Source: Sphingobium sp. MI1205
GTDB taxonomy: Bacteria > Pseudomonadota > Alphaproteobacteria > Sphingomonadales > Sphingomonadaceae
Reading direction: 5' to 3'
Length of the DNA: 64,000 nt
NCBI RefSeq assembly: GCF_001563285.1
Contig: NZ_CP005191.1
Span: forward strand, 62,001-126,000
Positions 17,018 through 25,258 of the stretch are shown one piece after another. The translations under genes were made by a program, and so were the position numbers. Positions within the stretch are counted from its first letter, which is position 1. Every line of letters starts with the position of its first letter. Below the pieces are notes generated by a model that saw only the letters and a list, made by a program, of their open reading frames with translations, ran no database searches and had not been told where the DNA came from.

Positions 17018-17469
17018 CATGCTCGACGGACCGCCAACCCCGCATGCCACACTAGGCAGACACAAGAGAGGAATAGGGGTGTAAAACCTCACCGGCGAGA
17101 ACAACCGCAAGCGGGATCGTAACCCGGACGGGCGGAGACGAGGCTCAGGCCTCGGCTCCGTGAGGTTAGCCGGGGACCGCGCGCATGCGCGGGCGGCGGC
17201 TTAGCGAATAGAGCCCCGGTCCCGTCCTTCTGCCCTGGCGAAGGACGGGATGCGCCAACCATCCATGCAACCGCCCCATCCCCATGTTGCGCCATGCCGC
17301 AATCGGGAGCGCAGCGCCCCGAGATCAGGCATATGGGCAATATCCTGCGAGCCAATGCGCTCATGCCGGCAGGAACTTCGGCATCGCGGCTTCCGCCGTG
17401 CGAGGGGTGGTCACGCCGGCGCCCGGGACATGGCTGGCACCCGTCCCGGACATTCGACGTCGGCAGCGA
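17018..17469. other. Gene-free, strongly structured stretch
   Basis: No gene is supportable. It contains a perfect 10-bp hairpin, CCCGTCCTTC (17221-17230) with GAAGGACGGG (17240-17249). It also contains an inverted pair ACCTCACCGG / CCGTGAGGTT about 70 bp apart (about 17085-17166). These could be a terminator for the 17470 gene (minus strand) and further secondary structure of the leading region. Confidence 0.4.
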
Positions 17470-18072
17470 TCAGACGGGGCCGATCCAGTCCGCGGCCTCA
17501 CGCCACCCAAGGATGTCGCTGCCACTGTCGGAGACGGCGTCGTTCGAAATGTCGCGCCACGGCGAGCGCGGCCGATAGGTCGGCATGTATCGAGCGGTCA
17601 TCAGCTCAAAGGTGGCGCAGCTATAGCCGCTGAGGCGAATGGCAAGCACCGGCTGATTCTCCGAAGGAAGATCGAAGAAGACCGAGGTGAAGCCGGACGG
17701 AAGCGGCCGGATCGTCGCATCGATCATCGTGCGCGCCAACCGAAGCTCGAGTTCGCCGGCATCGCTGCCCCAGGGATGCGCGTCGATGTCATACAGATCG
17801 ACGCTCCCGGCGGCGCGCACACAGGAGAATTCGCCCGACCAGCAACGGCTGTCCGGGTGCAGGGCCGTGACCTCGGCGGGAAGACCGGCATCGCCGGTCT
17901 CCGAGCGAAGCCAGTCGGCGAGGGCCGGCGTGAGCCGGCCCGAGAGCTTGCGCGCGCGAACCGGCGCCGCGTCGAGTTCGGGAAACTCGACGAGCCACCA
18001 GGCGAGGCGGTGATGGAGAAGGACGCCGTAGCAATGCTGTACGGCGGGTCTGGGGGCGGGCTGTGTGGCCAT
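17470..18072 (-). CDS. Hypothetical leading-region protein, 200 aa
   Basis: It starts MATQPAPRPAVQHCYG after AAGGA. No family is recognised. The sequence is rich in aromatic residues (HHRLAWWLVEFPE) and the C terminus is polar. It is the third gene of a minus-strand run ssb - 18105 - 17470 (gaps of 53 and 32 bp) likely transcribed together from the region of hairpin C. Confidence 0.6.
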   Translation of the reverse strand: MATQPAPRPAVQHCYGVLLHHRLAWWLVEFPELDAAPVRARKLSGRLTPALADWLRSETGDAGLPAEVTALHPDSRCWSGEFSCVRAAGSVDLYDIDAHPWGSDAGELELRLARTMIDATIRPLPSGFTSVFFDLPSENQPVLAIRLSGYSCATFELMTARYMPTYRPRSPWRDISNDAVSDSGSDILGWREAADWIGPV

Positions 18073-18104
18073 GAGCGGAATCCTTGCTTGAGCGGAAGGA
18101 CGGG

Positions 18105-18434
18105 TCAGTGAACTGACCCGTCATGCGCGAAGATGGCATCGGGGCTGATCAGCTGGTGCTCGCCGGCGACCAGCGACCAGGCCGCGGCGAGGTCGTCGTA
18201 ATATTCGCTGTCGACGATCGCATCGGCACTCGCTTCGCCGAACTGGGCTTGTTCGAACGCGCGGACGTGGGCCGCGTCGGCGGCTTCGGCAATCGCCTGG
18301 GCGAGGCGTGCGGCGATCTCGTAGCGGTTGAGGCGGTCTGCCGCACGCCGGATGCGGTCGACCATGGCGGGGTTCGTGGTCTCGATGCCGTGGGCAATGC
18401 CGGCGATCTCATCGAAGGTGGCGAGATGGAACAT
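18105..18434 (-). CDS. Hypothetical protein, 109 aa
   Basis: All-helical acidic protein (MFHLATFDEIAGIAHGIE; ADRLNRYEIAARLAQAIAEA), start supported by GGAGAG 6 bp upstream. No domain is recognised. It lies between ssb and the 17470 gene on the same strand, so it is probably co-expressed with ssb early after transfer. Confidence 0.6.
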   Translation of the reverse strand: MFHLATFDEIAGIAHGIETTNPAMVDRIRRAADRLNRYEIAARLAQAIAEAADAAHVRAFEQAQFGEASADAIVDSEYYDDLAAAWSLVAGEHQLISPDAIFAHDGSVH

Positions 18435-18487
18435 TGTGCTCTCCGTGGAAATGAGGAGGGCGGCCGCTGACGGCCGCCCGTCAGGGA

Positions 18488-18817
18488 TCAGAGGAACTCG
18501 ATTTCCTCGGCGACGATGTCGGTGTTGTAGTAGGTGCGCCCATCGCGCTCGTTGCGGCTGTAGCGGATCTCGCCGACGACCATCAGCTTGTCGCCTTTCT
18601 TCTTGTGGTTGGCGACCGACTTGCCGAGGCCGTTGAAGGCCTTCACCGTGTGGAACTCGTCGTAGGTCTCGGTGTAGCCGTTGTCGTCCTTCTGGACCTG
18701 GCCGTCCTTGATCACCGGCTTGGAGGTGACGAGGCTGAAGCTGACGCCGCCCTTGCTGTCGGTGCCGAAGCGGCTGATGTCAGAGGTGATGCGGCCTGAG
18801 AGAAAAACCTTGTTCAT
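18488..18817 (-). CDS. ssb: Single-stranded DNA-binding protein (plasmid SSB)
   Basis: 109 aa consisting of one OB fold. MNKVFLSGRITSDI, EFHTVKAFNGLGKSV, KKKGDKLMVVGEIRYS and the RTYYNTDIVAEEIEFL end match bacterial SSBs. The usual glycine-rich linker and acidic tail are absent, so it would not recruit partners the way chromosomal SSB does. Leading-region SSBs are known from F and related plasmids and coat the incoming strand. Hairpin C lies 113 bp upstream of the start. Confidence 0.88.
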   Translation of the reverse strand: MNKVFLSGRITSDISRFGTDSKGGVSFSLVTSKPVIKDGQVQKDDNGYTETYDEFHTVKAFNGLGKSVANHKKKGDKLMVVGEIRYSRNERDGRTYYNTDIVAEEIEFL

Positions 18818-18860
18818 GGTCGTGTACCTTTCGCGTGTCCGTCAGCGGGCCGACCCCGCT

Positions 18861-19025
18861 GGGATGAACAGTCGCGAAAGCCCGTGAACGAGGGAGCGCC
18901 GCACCGGAGCGCCAGCGACGGGGAACCTGCGATTTTTCGGGTGGTGCGGGCAGAGGCCGCCAGGCCTCAACACGGCCGCAAAATCGGGGGTTGCGACGGT
19001 CCCGCACGGGCGTAGCGTTCATCCC
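18861..19025. promoter_or_regulatory. Leading-region hairpin C (candidate single-stranded promoter) upstream of ssb
   Basis: Outermost arms GGGATGAAC (18861-18869) and GTTCATCCC (19017-19025) pair perfectly. The inner stem CGATTTTTCGG (18930-18940) pairs with CCGCAAAATCG (18976-18986) with one mismatch. The inner stem is flanked by the same G-rich stretches seen in hairpins A and B. It forms an extended imperfect palindrome of about 165 bp just upstream of ssb. The remainder up to 19340 holds no recognisable gene. Confidence 0.6.
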
Positions 19026-19340
19026 GACAAGCGGGTGGCCGGATGGCGGACAGGAGACGGGGACGCACCGACTGTGGAAGGCTCGATCCCGGCCGCTTGC
19101 CCTCAACCAGCGCGGCCGATGGCCGGGCGATGGGCCTCCTGCTTTGCCCGGTCGCGGGCTCCGGTCAAGGCGGCCGCCAGTGGGCGCGGTGTGCGCCGAC
19201 CGCCTCGATGATCCCGCGGGCCGCCTGCAGCCGGAGGCCGGGCCACATTCCAGAGACGATGAGATTGGCCGGCGGGTCCGTCCCGGGCGAGCGCGCCGGA
19301 TCCCGCGCTTCGGCAGGAAGGGCGCCGCTGATCGCAGCCG

Positions 19341-19705
19341 TCACGGCGGCAGGTGATCACCGGTGCTGCGGTGGGGACTGTCACGGCCGCCGGATGGGAA
19401 CCGGGAAGGTTCGGCTGTAACGGGGCGGATATCGAAGCCGAGCCAGGTGAAATGATTATACTGGTCGATGACCACTGACGTGCCGTGCGCGAGCCGGCGG
19501 GATCGCCAACGGCGTCGGGAATGGCCAGCTCCTGGCCCGCCTTGTCGCTCTTCGTGGCGATCGCGGCCGTGAAAGCGCGCTGACTCTGCACAGCGATCAC
19601 AATGACTGGACGTGTCTTGATGCCCTCGTCCCGACCGGCCTACTGGTCACGGGTGAAGAGATAGACACAGTGGAGGATGTCGCCGACCTTAAGGAGCGGC
19701 GTCAT
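19341..19705 (-). pseudogene. PemK/MazF-like toxin remnant with stop and frameshift
   Basis: The ATG at 19705 overlaps the end of the antitoxin gene, as in type II pairs. The frame reads MTPLLKVGDILHCVYLFTRD, hits TAG after codon 21, and continues in frame as AGRDEGIKTRPVIVIAVQ and KAGQELAIPDAVGDPAG. Near 19485 it shifts frame and finishes as VVIDQYNHFTWLGFDIRP and PSRFPSGG, ending with TGA at 19341. The KTRPVIVIAV pattern resembles PemK-type toxins, but exact family assignment is uncertain. One nonsense codon and one indel make it inactive. Confidence 0.7.
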
Positions 19706-20003
19706 CGTTCCAAACGTCCTGTCCTATTTCTTCGGCGGAGGGCTTCGCGGCCTCGAAAAGATCCCGATGCGCGTCGGGCATTTGATCGGCATCGGCGGCG
19801 TTAAGATCGAACACCGCAAGAATCTGTCCAGCGGCGAGCCGTTCGAAATAGGCGGCCTCGACAATAGTGATGTCTGGACGCCCATGTTTTGTGACGGTGA
19901 TTGGTTCTCGCTGGCTGATATCCGGATATTGACCGGTATGATTGTGGAAGGCCGTCCGCGGAACTTTCTTCTTCGTTGTCGACCGCAAGGTTTCCGCATT
20001 CAT
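19689..20003 (-). CDS. Phd/YefM-like antitoxin
   Basis: 104 aa from MNAETLRSTTKKKVPRTAFH. The segment SQREPITVTKHGRPDITIVE, followed by AAYFERLAAGQ, is the typical Phd/YefM DNA-binding fold. The C terminus is acidic (AAKPSAEEIGQDVWNDDAA), as expected for a toxin-binding tail. It overlaps the broken toxin gene by 17 bp. An intact antitoxin beside a dead toxin could act as a decoy against related addiction modules, or could simply be decaying. Confidence 0.78.
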   Translation of the reverse strand: MNAETLRSTTKKKVPRTAFHNHTGQYPDISQREPITVTKHGRPDITIVEAAYFERLAAGQILAVFDLNAADADQMPDAHRDLFEAAKPSAEEIGQDVWNDDAAP

Positions 20004-20085
20004 GGCACGGTCCAGGCGGAATAATCGGCATATACCAAATATGGCAATTTTAGTAAGTTCGAGAAATACCGCCGCCAAACAAGAA

Positions 20086-20120
20086 CAGGGTCCGCTTCGC
20101 GTGAAACGAAGCGGACCCTG
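20086..20120 (-). terminator. 14-bp terminator hairpin after the first DUF736 gene
   Basis: CAGGGTCCGCTTCG (20086-20099) and CGAAGCGGACCCTG (20107-20120) pair perfectly around a 7-base loop. On the minus strand it is followed by TTCTTGTTT. It lies 51 bp past the stop of the DUF736 gene (20172) and 83 bp before the antitoxin start. Confidence 0.7.
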
Positions 20121-20171
20121 CGGGAATCGTGCCCGGCCTGGAGGCGCGGGACCGGGCACGACGGGGGGATT

Positions 20172-20711
20172 TCAGCTGACGGTTTCGGGTTCCTCCACCT
20201 GTTCGGCCGTACGCTGACGACGCTGACGCCGGCCGCCTTCGGGCTGTTCGCCACCAAAGGCGTGCTCTGCCGACGACTGGCCGAGGCCGGCCTCGGCGCC
20301 CTGGGCCGGCGCGCCGGCGGTTTCGCCTTCGCCGGGCAGCGGCGGCAGCGCGTCATCGGCCTTGCGCGCCATCTCCGAGGCGAGGTCGCGCCGCCGCGTC
20401 GGACGCGACCAGACCACGTTGTAGCTGCCGTCCTCCTGGCGGAACGCGGAAATGTAAAGCGGCGCCGCCAGGCTCGGATCCTCGATCTTCCCGTTGAGGA
20501 ACGCCTCGCCCGTGCCGTTCGAGAACAGCTCGAACAGCGCCCCAACCTGCACCCACGCCCGCGATGCCGACAGCGCCAGCACCTCGAACTTCGGCGCCTT
20601 CGGATTGGCCGAGTGCACCTCGCGCAGCGCAATCGTCATCGCAATCGTCAGCGTCTCGATCTTGCCGACGAAAATACCGCCTTCATTCTGCTTGATCGAA
20701 CCAATGTTCAT
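20172..20711 (-). CDS. DUF736 family protein (copy A)
   Basis: 179 aa from MNIGSIKQNEGGIFVGKIET, with AGGAGA 8 bp before the ATG. The DUF736 domain covers residues 1-115 (KFEVLALSASRAWVQVGALF, then GSYNVVWSRP). A low-complexity tail rich in Gly, Ala and Arg/Gln follows. DUF736 proteins are frequent on alphaproteobacterial plasmids and their function is unknown. The first about 150 codons and 230 bp upstream are duplicated at 43499-44183; copy A has a longer C-terminal tail. Confidence 0.85.
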   Translation of the reverse strand: MNIGSIKQNEGGIFVGKIETLTIAMTIALREVHSANPKAPKFEVLALSASRAWVQVGALFELFSNGTGEAFLNGKIEDPSLAAPLYISAFRQEDGSYNVVWSRPTRRRDLASEMARKADDALPPLPGEGETAGAPAQGAEAGLGQSSAEHAFGGEQPEGGRRQRRQRTAEQVEEPETVS

Positions 20712-20939
20712 GGAAAGTCTCCTGGATGATGGTCTCGAACACTGTGTCCGGGACACCGTCCTTCCTCCCCCTCCTCTCCTCGGCCGTTCGGCCGAGCCAG
20801 CGCGCAAGCGCCATAGCCGAGGCCCGCGTCCGCGGCCTCGGGACGATCCGGTCGATCCATGGATCGATCCGAACAGCCCCCGCCTGGTCCCGGCCTGATC
20901 AACCCCACCCCCGACGCCAATCGTCGGGCAGCAGATCAG
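20255..20939. repeat. 685-bp direct repeat, copy A (partner 43499-44183)
   Basis: The two blocks are identical by eye except for a few mismatches near 20271-20280. They cover most of the DUF736 gene and its upstream region. Both are in the same orientation, 23,244 bp apart. Confidence 0.85.
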
Positions 20940-21101
20940 ACGCAGGAGATGATCGGCCATCGCGAAACGCTCGCGCGTCAGGCCGCTGGCTTTGGCGAGT
21001 TGGCTCCAGGATGCCGGAATTCGACTGGGCTTCTTCCGTGCGCAGCTATTCCGCAGGACCGCAATCTGGGATGGTGGCCCGTCAACGGCGGACAGTCGCG
21101 T
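20712..21101. other. Gene-free stretch upstream of DUF736 copy A
   Basis: It holds the DUF736 promoter region, a palindrome GATCGATCCATGGATC near 20850 and, from about 20850 to 21060, an open minus-strand frame without a start (including ERFAMADHLLRLICC). That frame may be the tail of a lost gene. I see no complete gene. Confidence 0.35.
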
Positions 21102-21386
21102 TCAGGCGTAGTGCGGCCGGACCTCGGGAAAGGCCGGGGGCGCCGTCCATTCGAAGACGATGGCAGTATAACGGCCGCCATCATAAAGGACGGAATCGAC
21201 GCGGCGACGATGACGCTGTAGCCGTTCGAGCAGGCGGTTGGCGCGGTCAGCCAACTGGATGGCCCGCGCTTCGGTCGGCGCCAGCGCGAGAAGGCGGGCC
21301 AACTCGCCGGTGTCGTACCACCAGCCACCCTCTTCTGCTCCACCATAGGCGCGGTCAATCTCATAAAGGGCGATGATGTAGCGCAT
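21102..21386 (-). CDS. Hypothetical protein, 94 aa
   Basis: It starts MRYIIALYEIDRAYGG, with AAGGAG 8 bp upstream. A helix with Arg clusters (RANRLLERLQRHRRRVDSVL) is followed by a beta-rich end (YTAIVFEWTAPP). No family is recognised. It follows the 21398 gene with an 11-bp gap on the same strand, so they are likely one operon. Confidence 0.6.
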   Translation of the reverse strand: MRYIIALYEIDRAYGGAEEGGWWYDTGELARLLALAPTEARAIQLADRANRLLERLQRHRRRVDSVLYDGGRYTAIVFEWTAPPAFPEVRPHYA

Positions 21387-21397
21387 GTGCGGCTCCT

Positions 21398-22093
21398 TCA
21401 GTTGAGTGGGGCCGGGAGCGCCAGCCATTCGGGCTGGTCGTCGGCAATGGGCGGATCGAAGTTCGCGGCCTCGGCCTCGGAAAACACCGTGGCGCCAGCA
21501 AGCGAGCCGAAGCCCGAATGGCTGTTCCAGAAGAGCAGGCCGGCCTCTGCGTCGCGCGTGACAAGGACGTATCCGTCGACACCTTCGTGGTGACCGCGCG
21601 CGATAGCGCGATCGAGGAGCCGGGACGAACCTGCGAACTCGAGCCCGTCTTCGCGGATGACGACATAGCCGCCGCCGAACTCACCGGGGCGCAGGCGATC
21701 GCAATCGAGCGCATATTCGAAGCCAAACGGCAGAGCCGATTTCGCGGTCGCCTGGATCAGCAGCGCGGCGGTTTCGACATCGACCTGGTCGCCGTAGAAC
21801 CAGACCTTGCAACGGCCTGACCCATCGGACGGATCGACCTGCAGCGAGAAGCTGAGGCGTGGATAATCGAGATCGCTGAAGATCGCGCGAAATCCACCGA
21901 AGGGATCGGCCTCGATCGACGGGAAGCACGACGTGAAGGATTCGCCGAGCGCGGCATAAGCTGCGGCAAGTTCATCCTGCTCGAAACCAGAATCATCGAG
22001 AATTCCTGTAGCATCTTCGATCTGGCGCAGGACTTCGGCCTCGGCCTCGGTAACGGTGAGCACAAAGCTCGCTTTGACGAAATGGTTGGCCAT
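21398..22093 (-). CDS. Conserved-looking hypothetical protein, 231 aa
   Basis: It starts MANHFVKASFVLTVTEAEAE after GGAG. It is acidic and soluble, with a strongly patterned alpha/beta sequence (GGFRAIFSDLDYPRLSFSLQ; GRCKVWFYGDQVDVE). I recognise no domain. The acidic, compact character fits DNA-mimic or anti-restriction proteins found in leading regions, but that is only a guess. The 22094-22374 stretch upstream has no convincing gene, only a possible remnant frame on the minus strand. Confidence 0.6.
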   Translation of the reverse strand: MANHFVKASFVLTVTEAEAEVLRQIEDATGILDDSGFEQDELAAAYAALGESFTSCFPSIEADPFGGFRAIFSDLDYPRLSFSLQVDPSDGSGRCKVWFYGDQVDVETAALLIQATAKSALPFGFEYALDCDRLRPGEFGGGYVVIREDGLEFAGSSRLLDRAIARGHHEGVDGYVLVTRDAEAGLLFWNSHSGFGSLAGATVFSEAEAANFDPPIADDQPEWLALPAPLN

Positions 22094-22374
22094 GTTCGCT
22101 CCTCGCGAAAAATAGGTTCGGGACAGTCAGGTCTCCGGCCTCGGAGACATGTCCTGCCCCTTCCCCCTTCCCTGCTCCTCTTTGCGTGCGCGAAGCGCAG
22201 ATGCGGCGAGGCGCGCGGAGGAGAGCCTCGGTCTCGGTCAGTGGCTTACAGAAGGCGTGGGCACCGTCAGCGAGTCCAAGCGTATCGCCGACACCAGCAC
22301 GTCGGGAGACAAGGCCTGCGGCGCGCCGGGGAAGGTTTTGCTCATTCTGGCCGCTCATCCGATAATTTCTGGAA

Positions 22375-22393
22375 ACTTTCACAATTTGGAAGT
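22375..22393 (+). promoter_or_regulatory. Putative AbiEi operator, copy 2
   Basis: ACTTTC-7-GGAAGT is a 19-bp near-palindrome 12 bp before the abiEi start at 22406. Its arms and spacing match the block upstream of abiE copy 1 (3568-3586, read on the minus strand). Confidence 0.55.
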
Positions 22394-22405
22394 ATGAGGA
22401 AATTC

Positions 22406-23077
22406 ATGTCATCCTTGGCACAGCAGATCACGGCAGCAGGGCTGGCCGACCATATCCTGAGCGAACGCCAGCTTGGGCGGTTGCTGGGCGGCGGGGATGC
22501 GCGGCGCTACGGCCTCGTAAACCGTGCCCTCAAGGATGGCTCCCTGCTTCGGGTGAAGCGCGGCACATATCTTCTGGGGCGAGACTATCGCAGCCAAACC
22601 GTACATCCCTTCGCCATTGCCCAGAGTCTCGTACCAGGCAGCTATATCTCGCTCGAAAGCGCGCTGACCTGGCATGGCTGGATTCCCGAAGCGGTTTTCA
22701 CCACCGCCAGCGTGACACCGGGACGCAAAACGCTGCACTTCGACACGCCGGACTTCGGGGCGTTCAGCTTCCACCCTCTCGCCATTGCCGATTATCGGTT
22801 CCTGATCGGCGTTGATCGGGTCCAGATGGGCAAACTCACCGCCTTCGTCGCCCAGCCTTTGCGGGCGCTGATGGACTTGGTTGCCCTGCGCAAGGAACAA
22901 TGGAGCGGGGTCGAATGGCTGACCCATGGCATGCGGATCGACCCGGACAGGCTCGTCTCGCTTCGACGAAAGGATTTCGCCAAGCTCAGATCCACCTACA
23001 AGCACAAGGCCGAGAACGCCTTTCTCGCCGCGCTCGAATACGCCGTCATGGCCCGAAAGGCTTCCAATCATGATTGA
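22406..23077 (+). CDS. abiEi: AbiEi-family antitoxin (copy 2)
   Basis: 223 aa, starting MSSLAQQITAAGLADHILSE like copy 1. An in-frame ATG at 22394 abuts the operator and is not preferred. The winged-helix domain is at residues 1-55 and the AbiEi antitoxin domain after it. Sequence differences from copy 1 are spread along the protein (for example LGRDYRSQT versus AKRYRAET), so this is a diverged paralogue or a separately acquired homologue. It overlaps abiEii by 8 bp. Confidence 0.9.
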   Translation: MSSLAQQITAAGLADHILSERQLGRLLGGGDARRYGLVNRALKDGSLLRVKRGTYLLGRDYRSQTVHPFAIAQSLVPGSYISLESALTWHGWIPEAVFTTASVTPGRKTLHFDTPDFGAFSFHPLAIADYRFLIGVDRVQMGKLTAFVAQPLRALMDLVALRKEQWSGVEWLTHGMRIDPDRLVSLRRKDFAKLRSTYKHKAENAFLAALEYAVMARKASNHD

Positions 23078-23942
23078 CATCATCCAGGAAAAGCTGCGCA
23101 GCTACGATGCGGCCAACGCCCTCGAAGAGGAAAATGCCGTCAAGGAAATCCTCCAGGAGATCGCGCTTTACGCCCTGTGGCGCGGCGATTTCTTCGATGT
23201 CGCCCTGTTTCAGGGAGGCACCTCGCTGCGTATCCTTCATGGCCTGCCGCGTTTTTCAGAAGACCTCGATTTCCTCCTCCGCGCGCCCGATCCGGATTTC
23301 GATTGGTCGCCTTATCTCACGGTTCTGGTCGACGTGTTCGGCCAGTTCGGCCTGAAGCTCGACGCGCGGCCCAAGGCGAAAATGGACAGCGCGATCCGCC
23401 AGGCGCTCCTCAAGAATGATTCGATCGCCAGCCAGCTCGACCTTATCTTTGCCGGGACAGGCAAGCCCCGGACGATCCGCATCAAGTTGGAAATCGATGT
23501 CAATCCCCCCGCCGGCTCCGGCGAAGATGCCACCTATCTCGATTTTCCGGCCGACTATGAAGTGCGACATCAGGATCTGCCGTCCAACTTCGCGCTCAAG
23601 ATCCATGCGCTGCTCTGCCGGGGCTTCCTCAAAGGTAGGGACTGGTACGATTTCTCCTGGTATGTCGCAAAGGGAACTGCCCCCAATCTGCCGCTCCTGC
23701 GCGCGGCGCTGATTCAAGCCGGACCGTGGGCTGGTGACGAGAGCATTGCCGTCAATATGCCCTGGCTGAAGGACGCGCTGGGCAGCACGATCGCCGGTCT
23801 CGACTGGAAAGCGGCGGCCGAAGATGTGCGCCGCTTCCTGCGTCCGGCTGAACTCAAATCGATCGACCTGTGGAGCGAGCGCTTCTTCATGGCGAAGCTG
23901 GACCGGCTGGTTCCGCCCCCCGGACAGAATGCGAATGCATGA
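23070..23942 (+). CDS. abiEii: AbiEii-type nucleotidyltransferase toxin (copy 2)
   Basis: 290 aa. The nucleotidyltransferase motif is GGTSLRILHGLPRFSEDLDF, with the later KLEIDVNPP strand as the likely third acidic position. It is translationally coupled to the antitoxin (8-bp overlap). It interrupts the otherwise minus-strand leading region, consistent with insertion as a module. The stretch 23943-24081 downstream has no gene. Confidence 0.9.
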   Translation: MIDIIQEKLRSYDAANALEEENAVKEILQEIALYALWRGDFFDVALFQGGTSLRILHGLPRFSEDLDFLLRAPDPDFDWSPYLTVLVDVFGQFGLKLDARPKAKMDSAIRQALLKNDSIASQLDLIFAGTGKPRTIRIKLEIDVNPPAGSGEDATYLDFPADYEVRHQDLPSNFALKIHALLCRGFLKGRDWYDFSWYVAKGTAPNLPLLRAALIQAGPWAGDESIAVNMPWLKDALGSTIAGLDWKAAAEDVRRFLRPAELKSIDLWSERFFMAKLDRLVPPPGQNANA

Positions 23943-24081
23943 TTGCCCGTCGCCAGGGCAAGCGCTCGACGCCTGACTCAAGACCTATGGAACCGTGCGC
24001 GATGGCAACTCGGGTCATCTCCTGCCCGAGCAACAGTAGGAGATCGATAACGAGCGGGTTGCTCTGCACGTTGGAAAACTT

Positions 24082-24387
24082 CTAGTCGCCGAAATCCCGC
24101 CAGCGGCCGACCAGTTCGATCATCTCGGCCTTGCAGCCGAAGGCATCCGGATAGATCGCGCCTTCATGTTGACCGAGGAAACCGACGATCGTCGTGATGT
24201 GGGTCGCGATCGTCGCGTCGACGCCGAACAGATCGGCGATAGGAAAGTGCCCGCAATCCTCGCCGTTCCACCAGGCCAGAAGGAAGTTTGCGACCCGGCG
24301 TGATTGGCCGGTGTCGGATCGGGCAATTGCGATGAGACGATCGAGGGCGTTGTCTGCGGCGGCCTTGCTGAAGGGTCCCTGATCCAT
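24082..24387 (-). CDS. Hypothetical protein, 101 aa
   Basis: Helical protein starting MDQGPFSKAAADNALDRLIA, with a Trp-rich middle (VANFLLAWWNGEDCGHFPIA). Proteins of this type are commonly found in clusters of plasmid leading-region genes; the function is unknown. It lies 4 bp after the 24392 gene and is the last gene of a four-gene minus-strand operon. Confidence 0.6.
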   Translation of the reverse strand: MDQGPFSKAAADNALDRLIAIARSDTGQSRRVANFLLAWWNGEDCGHFPIADLFGVDATIATHITTIVGFLGQHEGAIYPDAFGCKAEMIELVGRWRDFGD

Positions 24388-24391
24388 GAGA

Positions 24392-24781
24392 TCAGGCTAC
24401 AGCAGCGTTGGGTGCGGGTGAACCGGAAATAGCAGGATCCAGCCCCGGCGAGCCGGCGGGATTGCCGCGCAACATCCAGGGCATCGGCTGGATGAGCCGT
24501 GCCCAGTCGGCGAAAGACGGAATGCGCCCCAGATCTTCGGTGACGTGCGCCTCCCCGATCAGACGCACCGGCACCTGACGTCCGTCGCTGTTGCGAACGG
24601 TCACGCCAAAAATCGTCTCGAGCAGGAAAATCCCCTCGGCATGGTGCCTGAGCGCCCGGTGGCGCGGATCAGCGATGATCTTCTTGGATTCATCGAACCA
24701 TTGATGAAGGGCGATATAGTCGCCCGGCACGCCGCCCCAGCGGCGCGCCGAGCTGAGCGCATGAAAATAGCAGTGAGACAT
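24392..24781 (-). CDS. DUF6915-like hypothetical protein, 129 aa
   Basis: The N terminus MSHCYFHALSSARRWGGVPG and the HHAEGIFLLE segment followed by VRLIGEAHV resemble a conserved plasmid protein family that I recall as DUF6915; this was not checked. GGAG lies upstream of the ATG and there is a 3-bp gap after the preceding gene, so it is co-transcribed. The function is unknown. Confidence 0.65.
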   Translation of the reverse strand: MSHCYFHALSSARRWGGVPGDYIALHQWFDESKKIIADPRHRALRHHAEGIFLLETIFGVTVRNSDGRQVPVRLIGEAHVTEDLGRIPSFADWARLIQPMPWMLRGNPAGSPGLDPAISGSPAPNAAVA

Positions 24782-24784
24782 GGA

Positions 24785-25258
24785 TCACAGCTCCGTCTCG
24801 GTGGTGTCGTAGTCGATGAACCGGGCATTATGCGTGATGGTCACGCCTCCCGAGGCGACATCGATGACGATCTCTCCGTAGGCGCCCTCGCCATTTTCCC
24901 AGCCACCATGATGGTCGCAGACGGCATTTTCAGCAAAAGACGACAGGGCGTCCTCCAGTTGCAATGCGGAACTGCGAACGTTTCCACCATAGTCGACGGC
25001 GTAATGGTCGCACAGCACCGAAGGCAATTCCCGGACAGACTGGCCGCCATAGGCGGTGACATCGCCCATCATGCCTTCATCACCGCCACCATCATAGCTG
25101 ATGTCGACGCGTGTGATACCATGCTCCCGCAGGATAGGCAGGAACGCGCTCTTGCAGCGCGCTTCGACACGCCGGACGGCGGCGGCATGCTCTGCGATCT
25201 CGGCCTCGATACGAGCCTGAATGGCGGCCTGGTCGGAGGTAAGTTGCGTCGGTATCAT
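24785..25258 (-). CDS. DUF6878-like hypothetical protein, 157 aa
   Basis: N-terminal helical region (residues 1-45), then RVDISYDGGGDEGMM and CDHHGGWENGEGAYGEIVID, which resemble the family I recall as DUF6878 (not checked). It overlaps the stop of the upstream gene by 4 bp (ATGA), showing coupling. The function is unknown. Confidence 0.65.
   Translation of the reverse strand: MIPTQLTSDQAAIQARIEAEIAEHAAAVRRVEARCKSAFLPILREHGITRVDISYDGGGDEGMMGDVTAYGGQSVRELPSVLCDHYAVDYGGNVRSSALQLEDALSSFAENAVCDHHGGWENGEGAYGEIVIDVASGGVTITHNARFIDYDTTETEL

Noticed and set aside
13422..19025. Repeated hairpins considered as a CRISPR array or transposon ends
   Set aside because: They are 0.9-2.6 kb apart, differ in sequence outside the core and lack regular spacers or flanking duplications.
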